Source: 0-14-0-20-45-22 sp041645495 (GTDB lineage Bacteria > Fidelibacterota > UBA2242). Taken from it: 51,000 nt of DNA. The stretch spans positions 1 to 51,000 of the forward strand of contig JBAZPZ010000004.1 in assembly GCA_041645495.1 (NCBI GenBank), given 5' to 3'. Of the stretch, positions 16,395 through 25,631 are shown one piece after another (the stretch's first letter is position 1; each line of letters starts with the position of its first letter). The notes beneath the pieces are model-generated. The model made no database searches and had not been told where the DNA came from. It was given only the letters and a program-made list of their open reading frames with translations. A program made the translations under genes and the position numbers.

Positions 16395-17273
16395 ATGATA
16401 CAAAGCATGACCGGATTCGGGAAAAGTGAAAAACAAACGGAATTTGGAACGTTGATCGTCGATTTGCGCTCCGTCAACAATCGCTACTGCGACGTGGCGA
16501 TCAAGTTACCGGAATTTCTGGAGGTGTATTCGGAAGAAATCAAGCGTCTGCTTTCCGAGAAACTGATGCGCGGACGCATCACGCTTTCGGTTTCGCTCAA
16601 CGGAGCGAGTGAAGAAATCACTCGTCTGAAACTCAACCTGCCGGTCATCCGCCGGTTCTATGATAGTTTAACCGAACTTTCCAGCGAACTTGGCATCGAC
16701 GAGAAGATCAAGATCGAGCATCTTTTGATGTTGACCGACCTGTTCGACATCCATTCGCCGAACGTTGAAGCGGAAAATGTCATCGCCATATTGAAAGAAG
16801 CGCTTGAATCGGCGATCTCCGAACTCAGCGAGATGCGTTTTCGGGAAGGAGATTTTCTTCGGAAGGAACTGGAATTACATCTCGTGGTGATCGGTGAAAA
16901 AGTCTCGGAAATCGAGAAACGCTTCGTTTCCTGCAAAAATGGCTACTTTGAGAAAATGAAGAAAAACCTCAAAGAACTCTGCGCCGACCTGAATTTTGAT
17001 ACAGACCGGGTTTTGCAGGAAGCCGCACTTGCCGCAAAGCGGATCGACATTACCGAAGAGTGCGAACGGCTGAGAAGCCACCTGCATCAATTCAAAAAAT
17101 ATATAGAAGACGACGAACCGTCCGGGAAGAAAATGACTTTTCTGCTTCAGGAAATGAATCGCGAAGCGGCGACGATCGGCTCGAAATCCGAGGAAGCGCG
17201 CATCACGCATTTGGTCGTGCTGGTGAAAGATGAGATTGAAAAAATCAGGGAACAGGCGCAGAACATTTTATGA
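16395..17273 (+). CDS. yicC: YicC family endoribonuclease
   Basis: A 292-residue protein beginning with the family hallmark MIQSMTGFGKSE and containing LRSVNNRYCDVAIKLPEFL; the C-terminal DUF1732 part ends GSKSEEARITHLVVLVKDEIEKIREQAQNIL-like with the conserved REAATIGSKS. YicC proteins are Mn-dependent or related endoribonucleases involved in small RNA decay. TTTGGAGAT lies just before the ATG. It heads the long plus-strand block, and its stop overlaps gmk as ATGA; yicC-gmk-rpoZ is a common gene order. The 239-base gap upstream is AT-rich and should contain the promoter for the block. Confidence 0.9.
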   Translation: MIQSMTGFGKSEKQTEFGTLIVDLRSVNNRYCDVAIKLPEFLEVYSEEIKRLLSEKLMRGRITLSVSLNGASEEITRLKLNLPVIRRFYDSLTELSSELGIDEKIKIEHLLMLTDLFDIHSPNVEAENVIAILKEALESAISELSEMRFREGDFLRKELELHLVVIGEKVSEIEKRFVSCKNGYFEKMKKNLKELCADLNFDTDRVLQEAALAAKRIDITEECERLRSHLHQFKKYIEDDEPSGKKMTFLLQEMNREAATIGSKSEEARITHLVVLVKDEIEKIREQAQNIL

Positions 17274-17839
17274 ACGATAAAGGTCTGTTGCTTGCAATAG
17301 CCGGTCCATCCGGAATCGGGAAGACGACGATCTGCCATCAACTGCTTAAAAGCGACGGCAGATATATTTTTTCCGTTTCCTGCACCACGCGCGCATGCCG
17401 GGAAAACGAAACAGACGGCGTCGATTATCATTTCGTCACGCGTGAAGAATTCCAGCGACTCATTTGCGAAGGAAAACTCGCCGAATGGCAGGAAGTCTTC
17501 GGCAATTTTTACGGAACGCTGAGATCGATGATTCAGAAAACGCTCGATCATGGTAATATTCTTCTGCTGGACATCGAAGTCAAAGGCACGCTGAATATTA
17601 AAGCCATGTATCCGAACGATACGATCACGGTCTTTCTTCTGCCGCCCAGCGACGCCGAGTTGAAGCACCGGCTGAAATCGCGCGGCACGGAATGTGAAAA
17701 ATCGATAAAAATCCGCTCCGCCCGCGTCGAAGAAGAGTTGGAACTCGGAAAAAAATTTGATTATCAGGTGACCAATGACGACCTGTATGAAACGGTCAGT
17801 AAAATCAAGAAAATCGTAAATGGAGAGAAAAATATATGA
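17270..17839 (+). CDS. gmk: Guanylate kinase
   Basis: A 189-residue guanylate kinase that phosphorylates GMP to GDP with ATP. The P-loop GPSGIGKTT is at the N-terminus, followed by the GMP-binding region SVSCTTRACRENETDGVDYHFV with its conserved Ser/Arg/Tyr residues, and the lid and RSARVEEELE arginine segment. Length is normal for the family. The start overlaps yicC (ATGA) and the stop overlaps rpoZ (ATGA). Confidence 0.95.
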   Translation: MNDKGLLLAIAGPSGIGKTTICHQLLKSDGRYIFSVSCTTRACRENETDGVDYHFVTREEFQRLICEGKLAEWQEVFGNFYGTLRSMIQKTLDHGNILLLDIEVKGTLNIKAMYPNDTITVFLLPPSDAELKHRLKSRGTECEKSIKIRSARVEEELELGKKFDYQVTNDDLYETVSKIKKIVNGEKNI

Positions 17840-18153
17840 CAGAAACGATTCCTTTTTCGAAATTGAGAGAGCAGTCCGAAGACACATTCGAACTCGTCGT
17901 GGCCGCTTCTAAAAGAGCCGGACAGATCAACAACCTGAGAACGGCAAAATATCCGCTCCCAACATTGACGGAAGATCAGGAAGAAACGTTTGAAGAGACG
18001 CCGGAAGAAGAAGAGATGGTCAATTGGGATAAGATGGAAAAGCCGGTGACGTCGGCGGTTAACGAAATGCTCGCCGGTAAAGTTAGCTACCGTTACAGGG
18101 AAGAAGCCAAAGAAACGGTCGCCGAAGAGATGGATATTGATCTTCAGGAATAA
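17836..18153 (+). CDS. rpoZ: DNA-directed RNA polymerase omega subunit
   Basis: A 105-residue omega subunit, which helps assemble the beta' subunit and in many bacteria contributes to ppGpp binding. The signature FELVVAASKRAGQIN is present at residues ~18-32. The centre is very acidic (EETFEETPEEEEMV), which lengthens it relative to the shortest omegas. Its place between gmk and coaBC is a widespread order and supports the call. The start overlaps the gmk stop. Confidence 0.85.
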   Translation: MTETIPFSKLREQSEDTFELVVAASKRAGQINNLRTAKYPLPTLTEDQEETFEETPEEEEMVNWDKMEKPVTSAVNEMLAGKVSYRYREEAKETVAEEMDIDLQE

Positions 18154-19330
18154 AAAAATCGTCTTAGGACTTACCGGCGGTATCGCCATTTACAAGTCCG
18201 CCTCATTGCTCCGGCGTCTGGTGAATGACGAAGGCGCTGACGTGACGGTCGTGATGACGAAATCCGCCCAGCAGTTCATGTCGCCGCTGATCTTTGAAAC
18301 ATTCAGCGGAAAGCCGGTTCTGACGGACATGTTCGACGGAATCCGCATCTCGACGCGGCATGTCGATTTGGCGACGGCGGCCGATGCTATTCTGGTTGCA
18401 CCCGCGACTGCGAATATCGTCGCAAAGACCGCGAACGGCATTGCGGACGATTTCCTGAGTACGCTCATTCTGACCGGCGGCAATAAAACGATCTTTGCGC
18501 TGGCGATGAACGACAACATGTTCGCAAATCCCATCACGCAGGCAAATATCCAAAAACTCCGCGATCTTGGATACGGATTGATCGAGCCGGAAACCGGAGA
18601 TTTGGCATGTCATACCACCGGAAAAGGTCGTCTGGCAGACGAATCGACGATCCTTGATTATCTGGATCGGCGACTGAACGGAAGCGGATTGCTGGCAGGA
18701 AAACGGGTGATCGTAACCGCCGGAGCGACGCGTGAATTTATCGATCCGGTTCGGTTCGTTTCCAACAAATCCACGGGAAAAATGGGTTTTGCGCTGGCAA
18801 AGGAAGCCGCAAAGCAAGGCGCAGACGTTCTGCTGATTTCGGGTGCGACATCTGCTCCGGTTCCGACGGAAATTCATACCATCCGGGTAGAATCGGCAAA
18901 GCAGATGGAAAAAATACTCGTTGAAAATGCCGGTTCAGCGGATTTTCTATTCATGGCCGCCGCCGTGGAAGATTTTTGTCCCGCAAAGATTTCCGACGAG
19001 AAGATCAAGAAAAACGATGCGCCGGACCAATTATCTCTGAGTATTTCGCCCGACCTGATAGTTTCTTTCCGGAAGATGAACGAGAAAGCGTGCGTTGTTG
19101 GCTTCAGTGTCGAAACAACCGATGGGAAAGCCCGTTCGGCGGATAAAATGAACCGAAAAAAAATGGATTTCGTCGTCTGGAACGATCCGTCGAAATCCGG
19201 AGTCGGATTCGAGAGCGACACCAACGAGGCGACGATGCTCGGACGAAATGAAAAAGAGTGGTTTTTCCCCAAAACGACCAAGCGCGAAATCACCGCGCAG
19301 ATCATTCAAACCGTTGTGGAGAATCGCTGA
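18137..19330 (+). CDS. coaBC: Bifunctional phosphopantothenoylcysteine decarboxylase / phosphopantothenate-cysteine ligase
   Basis: A 397-residue CoaBC that adds cysteine to 4'-phosphopantothenate and decarboxylates the product in coenzyme A synthesis. The flavoprotein CoaC half shows LGLTGGIAIYKSASLL, the active-site His in TRHVDL, the APATANIVAKTANGIADD segment, AMNDNMFANP and the catalytic Cys in ACHTTGKGRLAD. The CoaB half starts near GKRVIVTAGATREFIDPVRF and includes NKSTGKMG and AAAVEDFCPAK. There is no ATG near the start; TTG at 18137 fits the homologous N-terminus best and overlaps rpoZ by 17 bases, so low initiation or coupling is likely. An ATC after AGGAA is the only other candidate. 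Confidence 0.9.
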   Translation: MIFRNKKIVLGLTGGIAIYKSASLLRRLVNDEGADVTVVMTKSAQQFMSPLIFETFSGKPVLTDMFDGIRISTRHVDLATAADAILVAPATANIVAKTANGIADDFLSTLILTGGNKTIFALAMNDNMFANPITQANIQKLRDLGYGLIEPETGDLACHTTGKGRLADESTILDYLDRRLNGSGLLAGKRVIVTAGATREFIDPVRFVSNKSTGKMGFALAKEAAKQGADVLLISGATSAPVPTEIHTIRVESAKQMEKILVENAGSADFLFMAAAVEDFCPAKISDEKIKKNDAPDQLSLSISPDLIVSFRKMNEKACVVGFSVETTDGKARSADKMNRKKMDFVVWNDPSKSGVGFESDTNEATMLGRNEKEWFFPKTTKREITAQIIQTVVENR

Positions 19331-19336
19331 CGACTG

Positions 19337-20032
19337 ATGAATGAATTCCGAAAAAAACTGACAGACTATTTTAGACAGCAGGGCGAACTTTATTCGTCCG
19401 AATACTTTTTTGATGAAATGCCGGGAATTCTTCGATCGCGACCGGACGATTCTCCGACGAGCGAAAGATTTTTGTCGGATTTTCACCAACTTGACGAAGA
19501 AGCGAAAAAGTGCATTGCCTGCGAACTGGCTCAGACACGCAAGCACGTCGTTTTTGGCGACGGAAATCCAAACACCAGCCTGCTGTTCATCGGCGAAGCG
19601 CCGGGCGAGAATGAAGATTTGCAGGGCAAACCATTCGTTGGAAGAGCGGGAAAATTATTGGACGATCTTCTGAAGGAGATCGGGCTGAACCGGACGCATG
19701 TCTATATTGCTAATATCATCAAGTGCCGTCCGCCTGGAAATCGCCAGCCGGTACCGATAGAAGTCAATGCGTGTATCCAATTTTTATTGCGTCAGATCGA
19801 ACTCATTCAGCCGCGACTGATCGTCTGCCTCGGTTTGGTTGCGGCAAAATCGCTTTTAAAACTCGATCTTCCTCTCAACCGGATGCGCAATCAGGTGTTC
19901 AATTTTCAAAGTGTCGATACGATGGTAACTTATCATCCGGCGGCCATTCTTCGGAACATCAATCTGATGGACGTGGCGCGGGAAGATTTTGAAAAGATCA
20001 AACAAATTTATCATGAAAAGTCAGGGAGTTGA
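19337..20032 (+). CDS. Uracil-DNA glycosylase, family 4 (iron-sulfur)
   Basis: A 231-residue family 4 uracil-DNA glycosylase that removes uracil from DNA. The four cluster ligands are seen at Cys59 and Cys62 (KCIACELAQTR), Cys130 (IIKCRPPGNR) and Cys146 (NACIQFL). The catalytic-site motif GEAPGENEDLQGKPFVG and the late TYHPAAIL are intact. The first ~50 residues are a variable extension common in this family. It starts 6 bases after coaBC and is followed closely by dnaB. Confidence 0.93.
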   Translation: MNEFRKKLTDYFRQQGELYSSEYFFDEMPGILRSRPDDSPTSERFLSDFHQLDEEAKKCIACELAQTRKHVVFGDGNPNTSLLFIGEAPGENEDLQGKPFVGRAGKLLDDLLKEIGLNRTHVYIANIIKCRPPGNRQPVPIEVNACIQFLLRQIELIQPRLIVCLGLVAAKSLLKLDLPLNRMRNQVFNFQSVDTMVTYHPAAILRNINLMDVAREDFEKIKQIYHEKSGS

Positions 20033-20034
20033 CT

Positions 20035-21420
20035 GTGGCACAAAAAGACGGTGAATATCTAAAAGTTCCGCCGCACGCCGATGAAGCGGAAATTTCAGTG
20101 CTGGGCGCCATGATGCTCGAAAAGGAAGCCGTGAGCAAAACGATCCAATATCTGGACCACACGGCGTTCTATAAAGAAGCCAACCAGACGATTTTTCGCG
20201 TCATGGTCGAATTGTTCAACGAAGGCGAACCGATCGATCAGGTCAGCGTCGTCGATCGTTTGAAACGGAACAAATTGCTGGATAGAGCCGGCGGGGCGTA
20301 TTATCTGACCGGATTGATCGAGGCGACGCCATCTGCCGCCAACGTCGAATATTACGCGAAATTGGTGCTCGAAAAATCGCTTCTGCGGAAATTGATTCTC
20401 TCGTCGAATGAGATTCAGGAAGAGGCGTACGACGCCAAAGAATCGGCGGAAGAAATTATCGACTCTGCCGAGCAGAAAATCTTTGCTCTGTCCGAAAATA
20501 AAATGCGCCGCGGCTTTAAGAATTTCAACGATGTCCTGAATCAGACATTCGAGCATTTAGACACGATTCACAATAAAGCCGGACACACGACGGGCGTTCC
20601 GACCGGATTGATCTTGCTGGACGACCTGACATCCGGATTTCATCCGGGAGAATTGATCATCCTTGCGGGAAGGCCGGGAATGGGTAAAACGGCGCTGGCG
20701 CTGACCATCGCGCGAAACGCCGCCGTCGAATACAAAACACCAGTCGGCATTTTCAGTCTGGAAATGTCGGACTGGCAGTTAGCGATGCGACTTTTATGTG
20801 CCGAAGCAAAGGTGGACAGCCATCTAGTACGCACACGGAAATTGCCGCAGGATCAGTGGGGCAGACTCAGCACATCGGTCGGAAAACTCCAGAATGCGCC
20901 GATTTTCATCGACGATTCGCCGACCTTGACGGCAATAGAAATCCGTGCGAAAGCGCGTCGGTTGAAAGCTGAGCACGACATTCAGATGATCATTGTCGAT
21001 TATCTCCAGCTCGTCCGCGGACATCAGGCGGAGAACCGCCAACAGGAAATCACGGAGATCACGCGAAGCCTGAAAGCGCTATCGAAAGAAATCAATGTTC
21101 CGGTCATCGCGCTTTCACAGTTGTCCCGCGCGGTCGAAACCCGCGGTGGCGATCATCGGCCACAACTTTCGGATTTGAGAGAAAGCGGCGCCATCGAGCA
21201 GGATGCCGACGTCGTAATCTTCATCTACAGGAAAATGTATTACGAGAAAAAAGACACCGCGGACGATAGAATGCCTTCCGAGGAGCATGCAATAGCCGAG
21301 ATCATCGTCGAAAAACAGCGTAACGGTCCACAGGGAACCGTCAAGGTTGTCTTTATCGACAAATACACGCGCTTCGAGAACATGAGCATGAAGGAACAAT
21401 CCGCGGAATCGCCTTTCTGA
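20035..21420 (+). CDS. dnaB: Replicative DNA helicase
   Basis: A 461-residue DnaB-family helicase. The N-terminal domain starts with VPPHADEAEISVLGAMMLE, and the RecA-like domain has Walker A GRPGMGKTALAL, SLEMSDWQLAMRLLC, Walker B-type MIIVDYLQLV and LSQLSRAVETRGGDHRPQLSDLRESGAIEQDADV. The GTG at 20035 is chosen because CAGGGAG lies 7 bases upstream; a TTG two codons earlier overlaps the site. No intein is present, although dnaB is a frequent intein host. The stop shares a base with the rel start. Confidence 0.95.
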   Translation: MAQKDGEYLKVPPHADEAEISVLGAMMLEKEAVSKTIQYLDHTAFYKEANQTIFRVMVELFNEGEPIDQVSVVDRLKRNKLLDRAGGAYYLTGLIEATPSAANVEYYAKLVLEKSLLRKLILSSNEIQEEAYDAKESAEEIIDSAEQKIFALSENKMRRGFKNFNDVLNQTFEHLDTIHNKAGHTTGVPTGLILLDDLTSGFHPGELIILAGRPGMGKTALALTIARNAAVEYKTPVGIFSLEMSDWQLAMRLLCAEAKVDSHLVRTRKLPQDQWGRLSTSVGKLQNAPIFIDDSPTLTAIEIRAKARRLKAEHDIQMIIVDYLQLVRGHQAENRQQEITEITRSLKALSKEINVPVIALSQLSRAVETRGGDHRPQLSDLRESGAIEQDADVVIFIYRKMYYEKKDTADDRMPSEEHAIAEIIVEKQRNGPQGTVKVVFIDKYTRFENMSMKEQSAESPF

Positions 21421-23600
21421 TGCCAACTCCATTCATCTCAAAAGTTTTCTCGAAGGAGGACAAACGACCGCAGAAATTCTATACGCTTGTCCGTAACACA
21501 GACGCCGAAAAAATCTTTTCTGACGCAGATGAAGACTTTCTCTGGGAGGTGTATGTATTTGCGCGGGAAGCGCACCGCGGACAGTTGAGGAAATCGGGCG
21601 AACCTTATTTCGAACATCCGTACGCCACGGCGAAAATCCTTACCGACCTCGGAATGGATCCCGTTACGATCGCTGGCGGACTTCTGCACGACGTCATCGA
21701 AGACACGGGCATCCGGTACGAAGATGTCGAGAAAGAATTTGGTCCCGATGTCGCCAAACTCGTTGAAGGCATCACGAAAATTTCCGGTATCACCTTTCGC
21801 AACCGGCAGGAAGAGCAGGCGGACAATTTCCGGAAAATGTTGCTCAGCGTCGCCGAAGATATCCGGGTGCTGATCATCAAACTGGCCGACCGTCTGCACA
21901 ACATGCAGACGCTCGAATCTCTGCCGCCGATCAAGCAGAGACGCATCGCCATCGAAACGCGCGACGTTTACGCTCCGCTCGCTCATCGGCTGGGCATGTA
22001 TAAGATCAAGTCCGATATGGAAGATCTCGTTCTGAAAACGCTGGATCCGGACGCTTACAAATTTTTACTAAAGAAAGTCAAGGATAAGAAAAGCGAGCGG
22101 GAAAAATATCTCCAAACCTTCATCGAGCCGCTACAGAAAGCGCTGGCAGATCAACCGTTCAAGGCGCGAATCTTCGGACGGACGAAGAACTTCTATTCCA
22201 TTTATAAAAAAATGAAAACGCGGAACAAGCCGTTCGAAGAGATCTACGATCTGTTTGCGCTCCGCGTCATCGTCGATACCAAAGAAAACTGCTATACCGT
22301 TCTCGGAATCGTCCACGAACTCTTCAATCCGATCATGGACAGATTCAAAGATTATATCGCCAGTCATAAAGCGAATTATTATCAATCGATTCACACGACG
22401 GTTTACGGACCGGGCGGTCGGTTGGTCGAAATTCAGATTCGGACGGAAGAGATGAACGAAATCGCCGAGGAAGGCATCGCGGCACACTGGCGCTACAAGG
22501 AAGGCCGGAAAAAACCGGACGAAGTCGATCAATACGTCAAATGGCTTCGCGATCTGATCGAAGTGCTCAAGACGGAATCGGCTGGTCCGAAAGATTTCAT
22601 GGACACGTTGAAGATCGATCTGTTCAAGGACGAGATTTTTGTGTTTACGCCGATGGGTGATTTGATTCGTCTGCCCAAAAGCGCGACGCCGATCGATTTT
22701 GCATTTGAAGTTCACACGGCAGTCGGTTACCGCGCGATCGGCGCCAAAGTGGACGGAAAAATGGTGCCGCTGAATTCGGAGTTGAAAAGCGGACAGACGG
22801 TCGAGATCATCACGTCCGAAGCGCATCATCCCAGCTACGCCTGGCTGAAGTTCGTCAAAACATCGAAGGCGATCGGCGCCATCAAGCGGTGGGTTCACAA
22901 AACCCAGTACGAAGAAAGCGTCAAACTTGGCAAGGAAATCCTCGAAAAGGAAAACCAGCGCAACAAGAATTTGCGATTTCTGAAAACCGTTCAGGAATCC
23001 AGAGAATCGCTTGGCTATCCGGACATCAACAAACTTTACGCGGCGGTCGGCGCCGGGAATCTGACGGTTACGTCGATTTTCAACAAACTCTTTCCGCAGG
23101 AACAGCCGGAAAAAACGGAAAAAGACTACGACGCGATCTTCCTCGAAACGGCGCGAAAAAACATCCGCGGGATCAAAGTTCACGGTATCAGCGACCTCAT
23201 GGTTTCTTACGCCAAATGCTGTAATCCGATTCCGGGCGATCCGATTCTCGGATATGTCAGCCGCGGACGCGGTATCATCGTTCATCGAAGCGATTGCAAC
23301 AATCTGCCGGTTCTGCTGGAAGAGAGTGAGCGGATGCTGAATGTCGAATGGGACGTTGACCGCAATCAGTCGTTTTATGCTTATCTGAAAATCATGGGGC
23401 AGGAGCGGAAGAACTTTCTCAAAGATATTACCGAAATTATTTCATCCACCGATACCAATATCGTCAGTATCGACGGAAAAGTGGATGACACGATCATTCA
23501 TATTTCACTGGTTGTTCAGGTCGAGAATGTCAAACATCTGAACAAAGTGATCATGAAGTTGCAAAACGTACAGGGTATGATTTCAATCGAACGAAAATAA
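21420..23600 (+). CDS. rel: Rel/SpoT-family (p)ppGpp synthetase/hydrolase
   Basis: A 726-residue long RSH protein controlling the stringent response. The HD hydrolase domain is intact (EHPYATAKIL, LLHDVIEDT, KLADRLHNMQTL), as is the synthetase domain (RVIVDTKENCYTVLGIVHEL, RFKDYIASHKANYYQSIHTTV, EIQIRTEEMNEIAEEGIAAH). TGS follows (IFVFTPMGDLIRLPK) and then the zinc-finger and ACT domains (YAKCCNPIPGDPILGYVSRG). Two small departures from the common sequence are HKAN for (M/P)KPN and EEMN for EEMH. It is the only RSH seen here. The start overlaps the dnaB stop by one base. Confidence 0.94.
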   Translation: MPTPFISKVFSKEDKRPQKFYTLVRNTDAEKIFSDADEDFLWEVYVFAREAHRGQLRKSGEPYFEHPYATAKILTDLGMDPVTIAGGLLHDVIEDTGIRYEDVEKEFGPDVAKLVEGITKISGITFRNRQEEQADNFRKMLLSVAEDIRVLIIKLADRLHNMQTLESLPPIKQRRIAIETRDVYAPLAHRLGMYKIKSDMEDLVLKTLDPDAYKFLLKKVKDKKSEREKYLQTFIEPLQKALADQPFKARIFGRTKNFYSIYKKMKTRNKPFEEIYDLFALRVIVDTKENCYTVLGIVHELFNPIMDRFKDYIASHKANYYQSIHTTVYGPGGRLVEIQIRTEEMNEIAEEGIAAHWRYKEGRKKPDEVDQYVKWLRDLIEVLKTESAGPKDFMDTLKIDLFKDEIFVFTPMGDLIRLPKSATPIDFAFEVHTAVGYRAIGAKVDGKMVPLNSELKSGQTVEIITSEAHHPSYAWLKFVKTSKAIGAIKRWVHKTQYEESVKLGKEILEKENQRNKNLRFLKTVQESRESLGYPDINKLYAAVGAGNLTVTSIFNKLFPQEQPEKTEKDYDAIFLETARKNIRGIKVHGISDLMVSYAKCCNPIPGDPILGYVSRGRGIIVHRSDCNNLPVLLEESERMLNVEWDVDRNQSFYAYLKIMGQERKNFLKDITEIISSTDTNIVSIDGKVDDTIIHISLVVQVENVKHLNKVIMKLQNVQGMISIERK

Positions 23601-23614
23601 CAGGAGGTTTTTTT

Positions 23615-23962
23615 ATGAAATTCAAGACGTACACGAAAAAAGACGTCGTCAGGTGGACTGCGAAGAGATTGGATACCAAGATTTTCGACACCGAGACAAT
23701 CGTTGACGGCGTTTTTCAGACGTTACGGGAAATGCTGAGCGAAGACGAAAAGAATCTGCGTATCGAAATCCGAAACTTTGGCGTTTTTGAAGTGAAACCG
23801 ACGAAGGCAAAACCCAAAGCCCGCAACCCGCGCACCAACGAAATCGTCTATGTTCCTCCGAGAAGAAAGACGCACTTCAAACCGGGCAAACTGATCAAAG
23901 CGTCGCTGAAGTCTCCGGGCGACACCAAGAAAAATAACGAACTGTCGCTGTTCGGCGAATAA
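23615..23962 (+). CDS. HU/IHF family DNA-binding protein
   Basis: A 115-residue nucleoid protein of the HU/IHF fold. The N-terminal helices are seen in TKKDVVRWTAKRL, and the DNA-wrapping arm in IRNFGVFEVKPTKAKPKARNPRTNE with the expected Pro and the basic RRKTHFKPGK after it. A charged tail of ~20 residues follows. It has one of the strongest ribosome sites in the window (CAGGAGG about 7 bases before ATG), in keeping with high expression. Whether it works as a homodimer or with a partner cannot be told. Confidence 0.92.
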   Translation: MKFKTYTKKDVVRWTAKRLDTKIFDTETIVDGVFQTLREMLSEDEKNLRIEIRNFGVFEVKPTKAKPKARNPRTNEIVYVPPRRKTHFKPGKLIKASLKSPGDTKKNNELSLFGE

Positions 23963-24035
23963 GCCCCGAACTTCAGCGAAGTTATTTTCATCGGATTTGT
24001 CTAAACGCCGGCTGACGCCGCAGATGGAGAATTGA

Positions 24036-25631
24036 ATGACGCTTCTTCGACCCAATTGTTCCAACTTCCGTGATTTTCTCAGGAAAACGCCTTCGTTCGT
24101 CTGGATTATTCTATCCGGATTGCTGACGTTCGCGGCATTTCCGCCATTGCCGCTCGGTTTTCTGGCATACGTCAGCCTGATACCGTTTATCTACGCGCTG
24201 AGAAAGGACGATTTTCACCTCGGAATGGAAAAAGGATTCATCTTCGGAATTATCCTGAATTTGGGCATTCTATTCTGGCTCGCGCTCAACGAAGGTACGC
24301 AATGGTACTGGGCGACGCTATCGATGTTGTCCGGCGTGCTGTTTTTATCGCTGAACTACGCGGCGATCGGACTGATCGTCGGAATCATTGGACGGCGCCT
24401 CGGGAAGAACATCGGCGTTCTCTCGGTTCCATTCGTCTGGATTGCCGTCGAATATTTACGCTCGTTCGGGGCGATGGGATTCACGTGGAATAATCTCTGT
24501 TACACACAAGCGTATGCCGTTCAGCTGATCCAGATGGCCAGCGTCGTCGGTTCCGGTGGAATCGGTTTCTGGATCGTCGCGATCAATGTGCTGATCTATT
24601 TCGTTCTATCCGGAAATGTCCGCAGTAAGAAAACGCCGGTTCTGTTGTCTGTTTTATTTTTGATGTTTTTTATCCCGGAAACATACGGCCTTCTGCGGCT
24701 GAAATCGGCCGGTTCGTCTGCGGAAAAACGGGTCGCGCATGTCGGACTGATCCAGCCGAACGTCGATCCGACCCAGAAATGGGAGCATCACTCCTTTCAT
24801 CGCAACATGCAACTGCTTCACGATCTGACGGATTCTGTCGCGGTGAAGCCTTTGGATCTGGTCGTCTGGCCGGAAACCGCTACGCCGACTTTTTTACGAC
24901 AGGATCGGAGAGGCGCGCTGACCGACATCATTTCGCACATCACGCGGCTCAATGTTTCGCTCCTGACGGGCACACCGGATTTCGAATGGCTCAACGAAGA
25001 TGATTACGAAGTATTCAACTCAACGTTTTTATTGAGACCGAATTCATATGAGATCGAAGATTACAGGAAGATCAAACTCGTTCCTTTTGGCGAGTACATT
25101 CCGCTTTCCGACCTGTTTCCCGAATTGGATAATTTGAACCTCGGACAGGGGAACTTTAAGGCGGGAAAGGCGGTAAACGTATTCCGGATTCCATTGAAAG
25201 TCGATCGGTCGGTCAAATCGGACAGCACGCTTGGATTTACAACGGTCGTCTGTTACGAATCGACGTTTCCGTCCATCATTCGTGAAGGAGCGAAAAAGGG
25301 CTCCGAGCTTCTTGTCATCGTTTCAAACGACGCGTGGTTCGGTTACACGACGGCGCCATTTCTGCATGCGGAGATTTCCAGATTCCGGGCGATCGAGAAC
25401 GGCATTCCGGTTGTCCGTTCCGCGAATACCGGGATTTCATTGATTTTTGATTCCCGCGGCAGGGAAATCTGCCGGAAAGGATTCGGCGAAAAGGGATGGT
25501 TAGACGCGGTAATCGAACAGGGAGAGCCAACGACGCCGTATGTCCGATTCGGCGATTGGGTGGCTCTGCTTTGCGTCGTGATTTCGGCTGGAACGATCGT
25601 GGTCGCTTTAATCAAGAAAAGAGGAATATGA
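24036..25631 (+). CDS. lnt: Apolipoprotein N-acyltransferase
   Basis: A 531-residue Lnt that adds the third acyl chain to lipoproteins at the inner membrane. The first ~220 residues hold about six to eight membrane segments (SGLLTFAAFPPLPLGFLAYV is typical), then comes the nitrilase-type domain with the catalytic triad Glu (VVWPETATP), Lys (RKIKLVPFGEYIP) and Cys (TVVCYESTFPS), and a final membrane segment. TGGAGA lies 6 bases before the ATG. The stop overlaps the next gene by ATGA. It serves the several lipoproteins encoded at the left of the window and indicates a diderm cell. Confidence 0.93.
   Translation: MTLLRPNCSNFRDFLRKTPSFVWIILSGLLTFAAFPPLPLGFLAYVSLIPFIYALRKDDFHLGMEKGFIFGIILNLGILFWLALNEGTQWYWATLSMLSGVLFLSLNYAAIGLIVGIIGRRLGKNIGVLSVPFVWIAVEYLRSFGAMGFTWNNLCYTQAYAVQLIQMASVVGSGGIGFWIVAINVLIYFVLSGNVRSKKTPVLLSVLFLMFFIPETYGLLRLKSAGSSAEKRVAHVGLIQPNVDPTQKWEHHSFHRNMQLLHDLTDSVAVKPLDLVVWPETATPTFLRQDRRGALTDIISHITRLNVSLLTGTPDFEWLNEDDYEVFNSTFLLRPNSYEIEDYRKIKLVPFGEYIPLSDLFPELDNLNLGQGNFKAGKAVNVFRIPLKVDRSVKSDSTLGFTTVVCYESTFPSIIREGAKKGSELLVIVSNDAWFGYTTAPFLHAEISRFRAIENGIPVVRSANTGISLIFDSRGREICRKGFGEKGWLDAVIEQGEPTTPYVRFGDWVALLCVVISAGTIVVALIKKRGI

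Noticed and set aside
20035..21420. Intein in dnaB
   Set aside because: The helicase motifs are continuous and the length is normal.
22131..23285. 384-codon open frame antisense to rel
   Set aside because: Same reason: it lies wholly inside the HD/synthetase/TGS gene and its translation has no recognisable domain.
23967..23990. Inverted repeat AACTTC-AGC-GAAGTT after the HU gene, possible terminator
   Set aside because: The stem is only 6 bp with weak pairs, and the following ATTTTC is not a proper T-run. A partial CCCCGAA next to it resembles the dispersed palindrome but has no matching arm.
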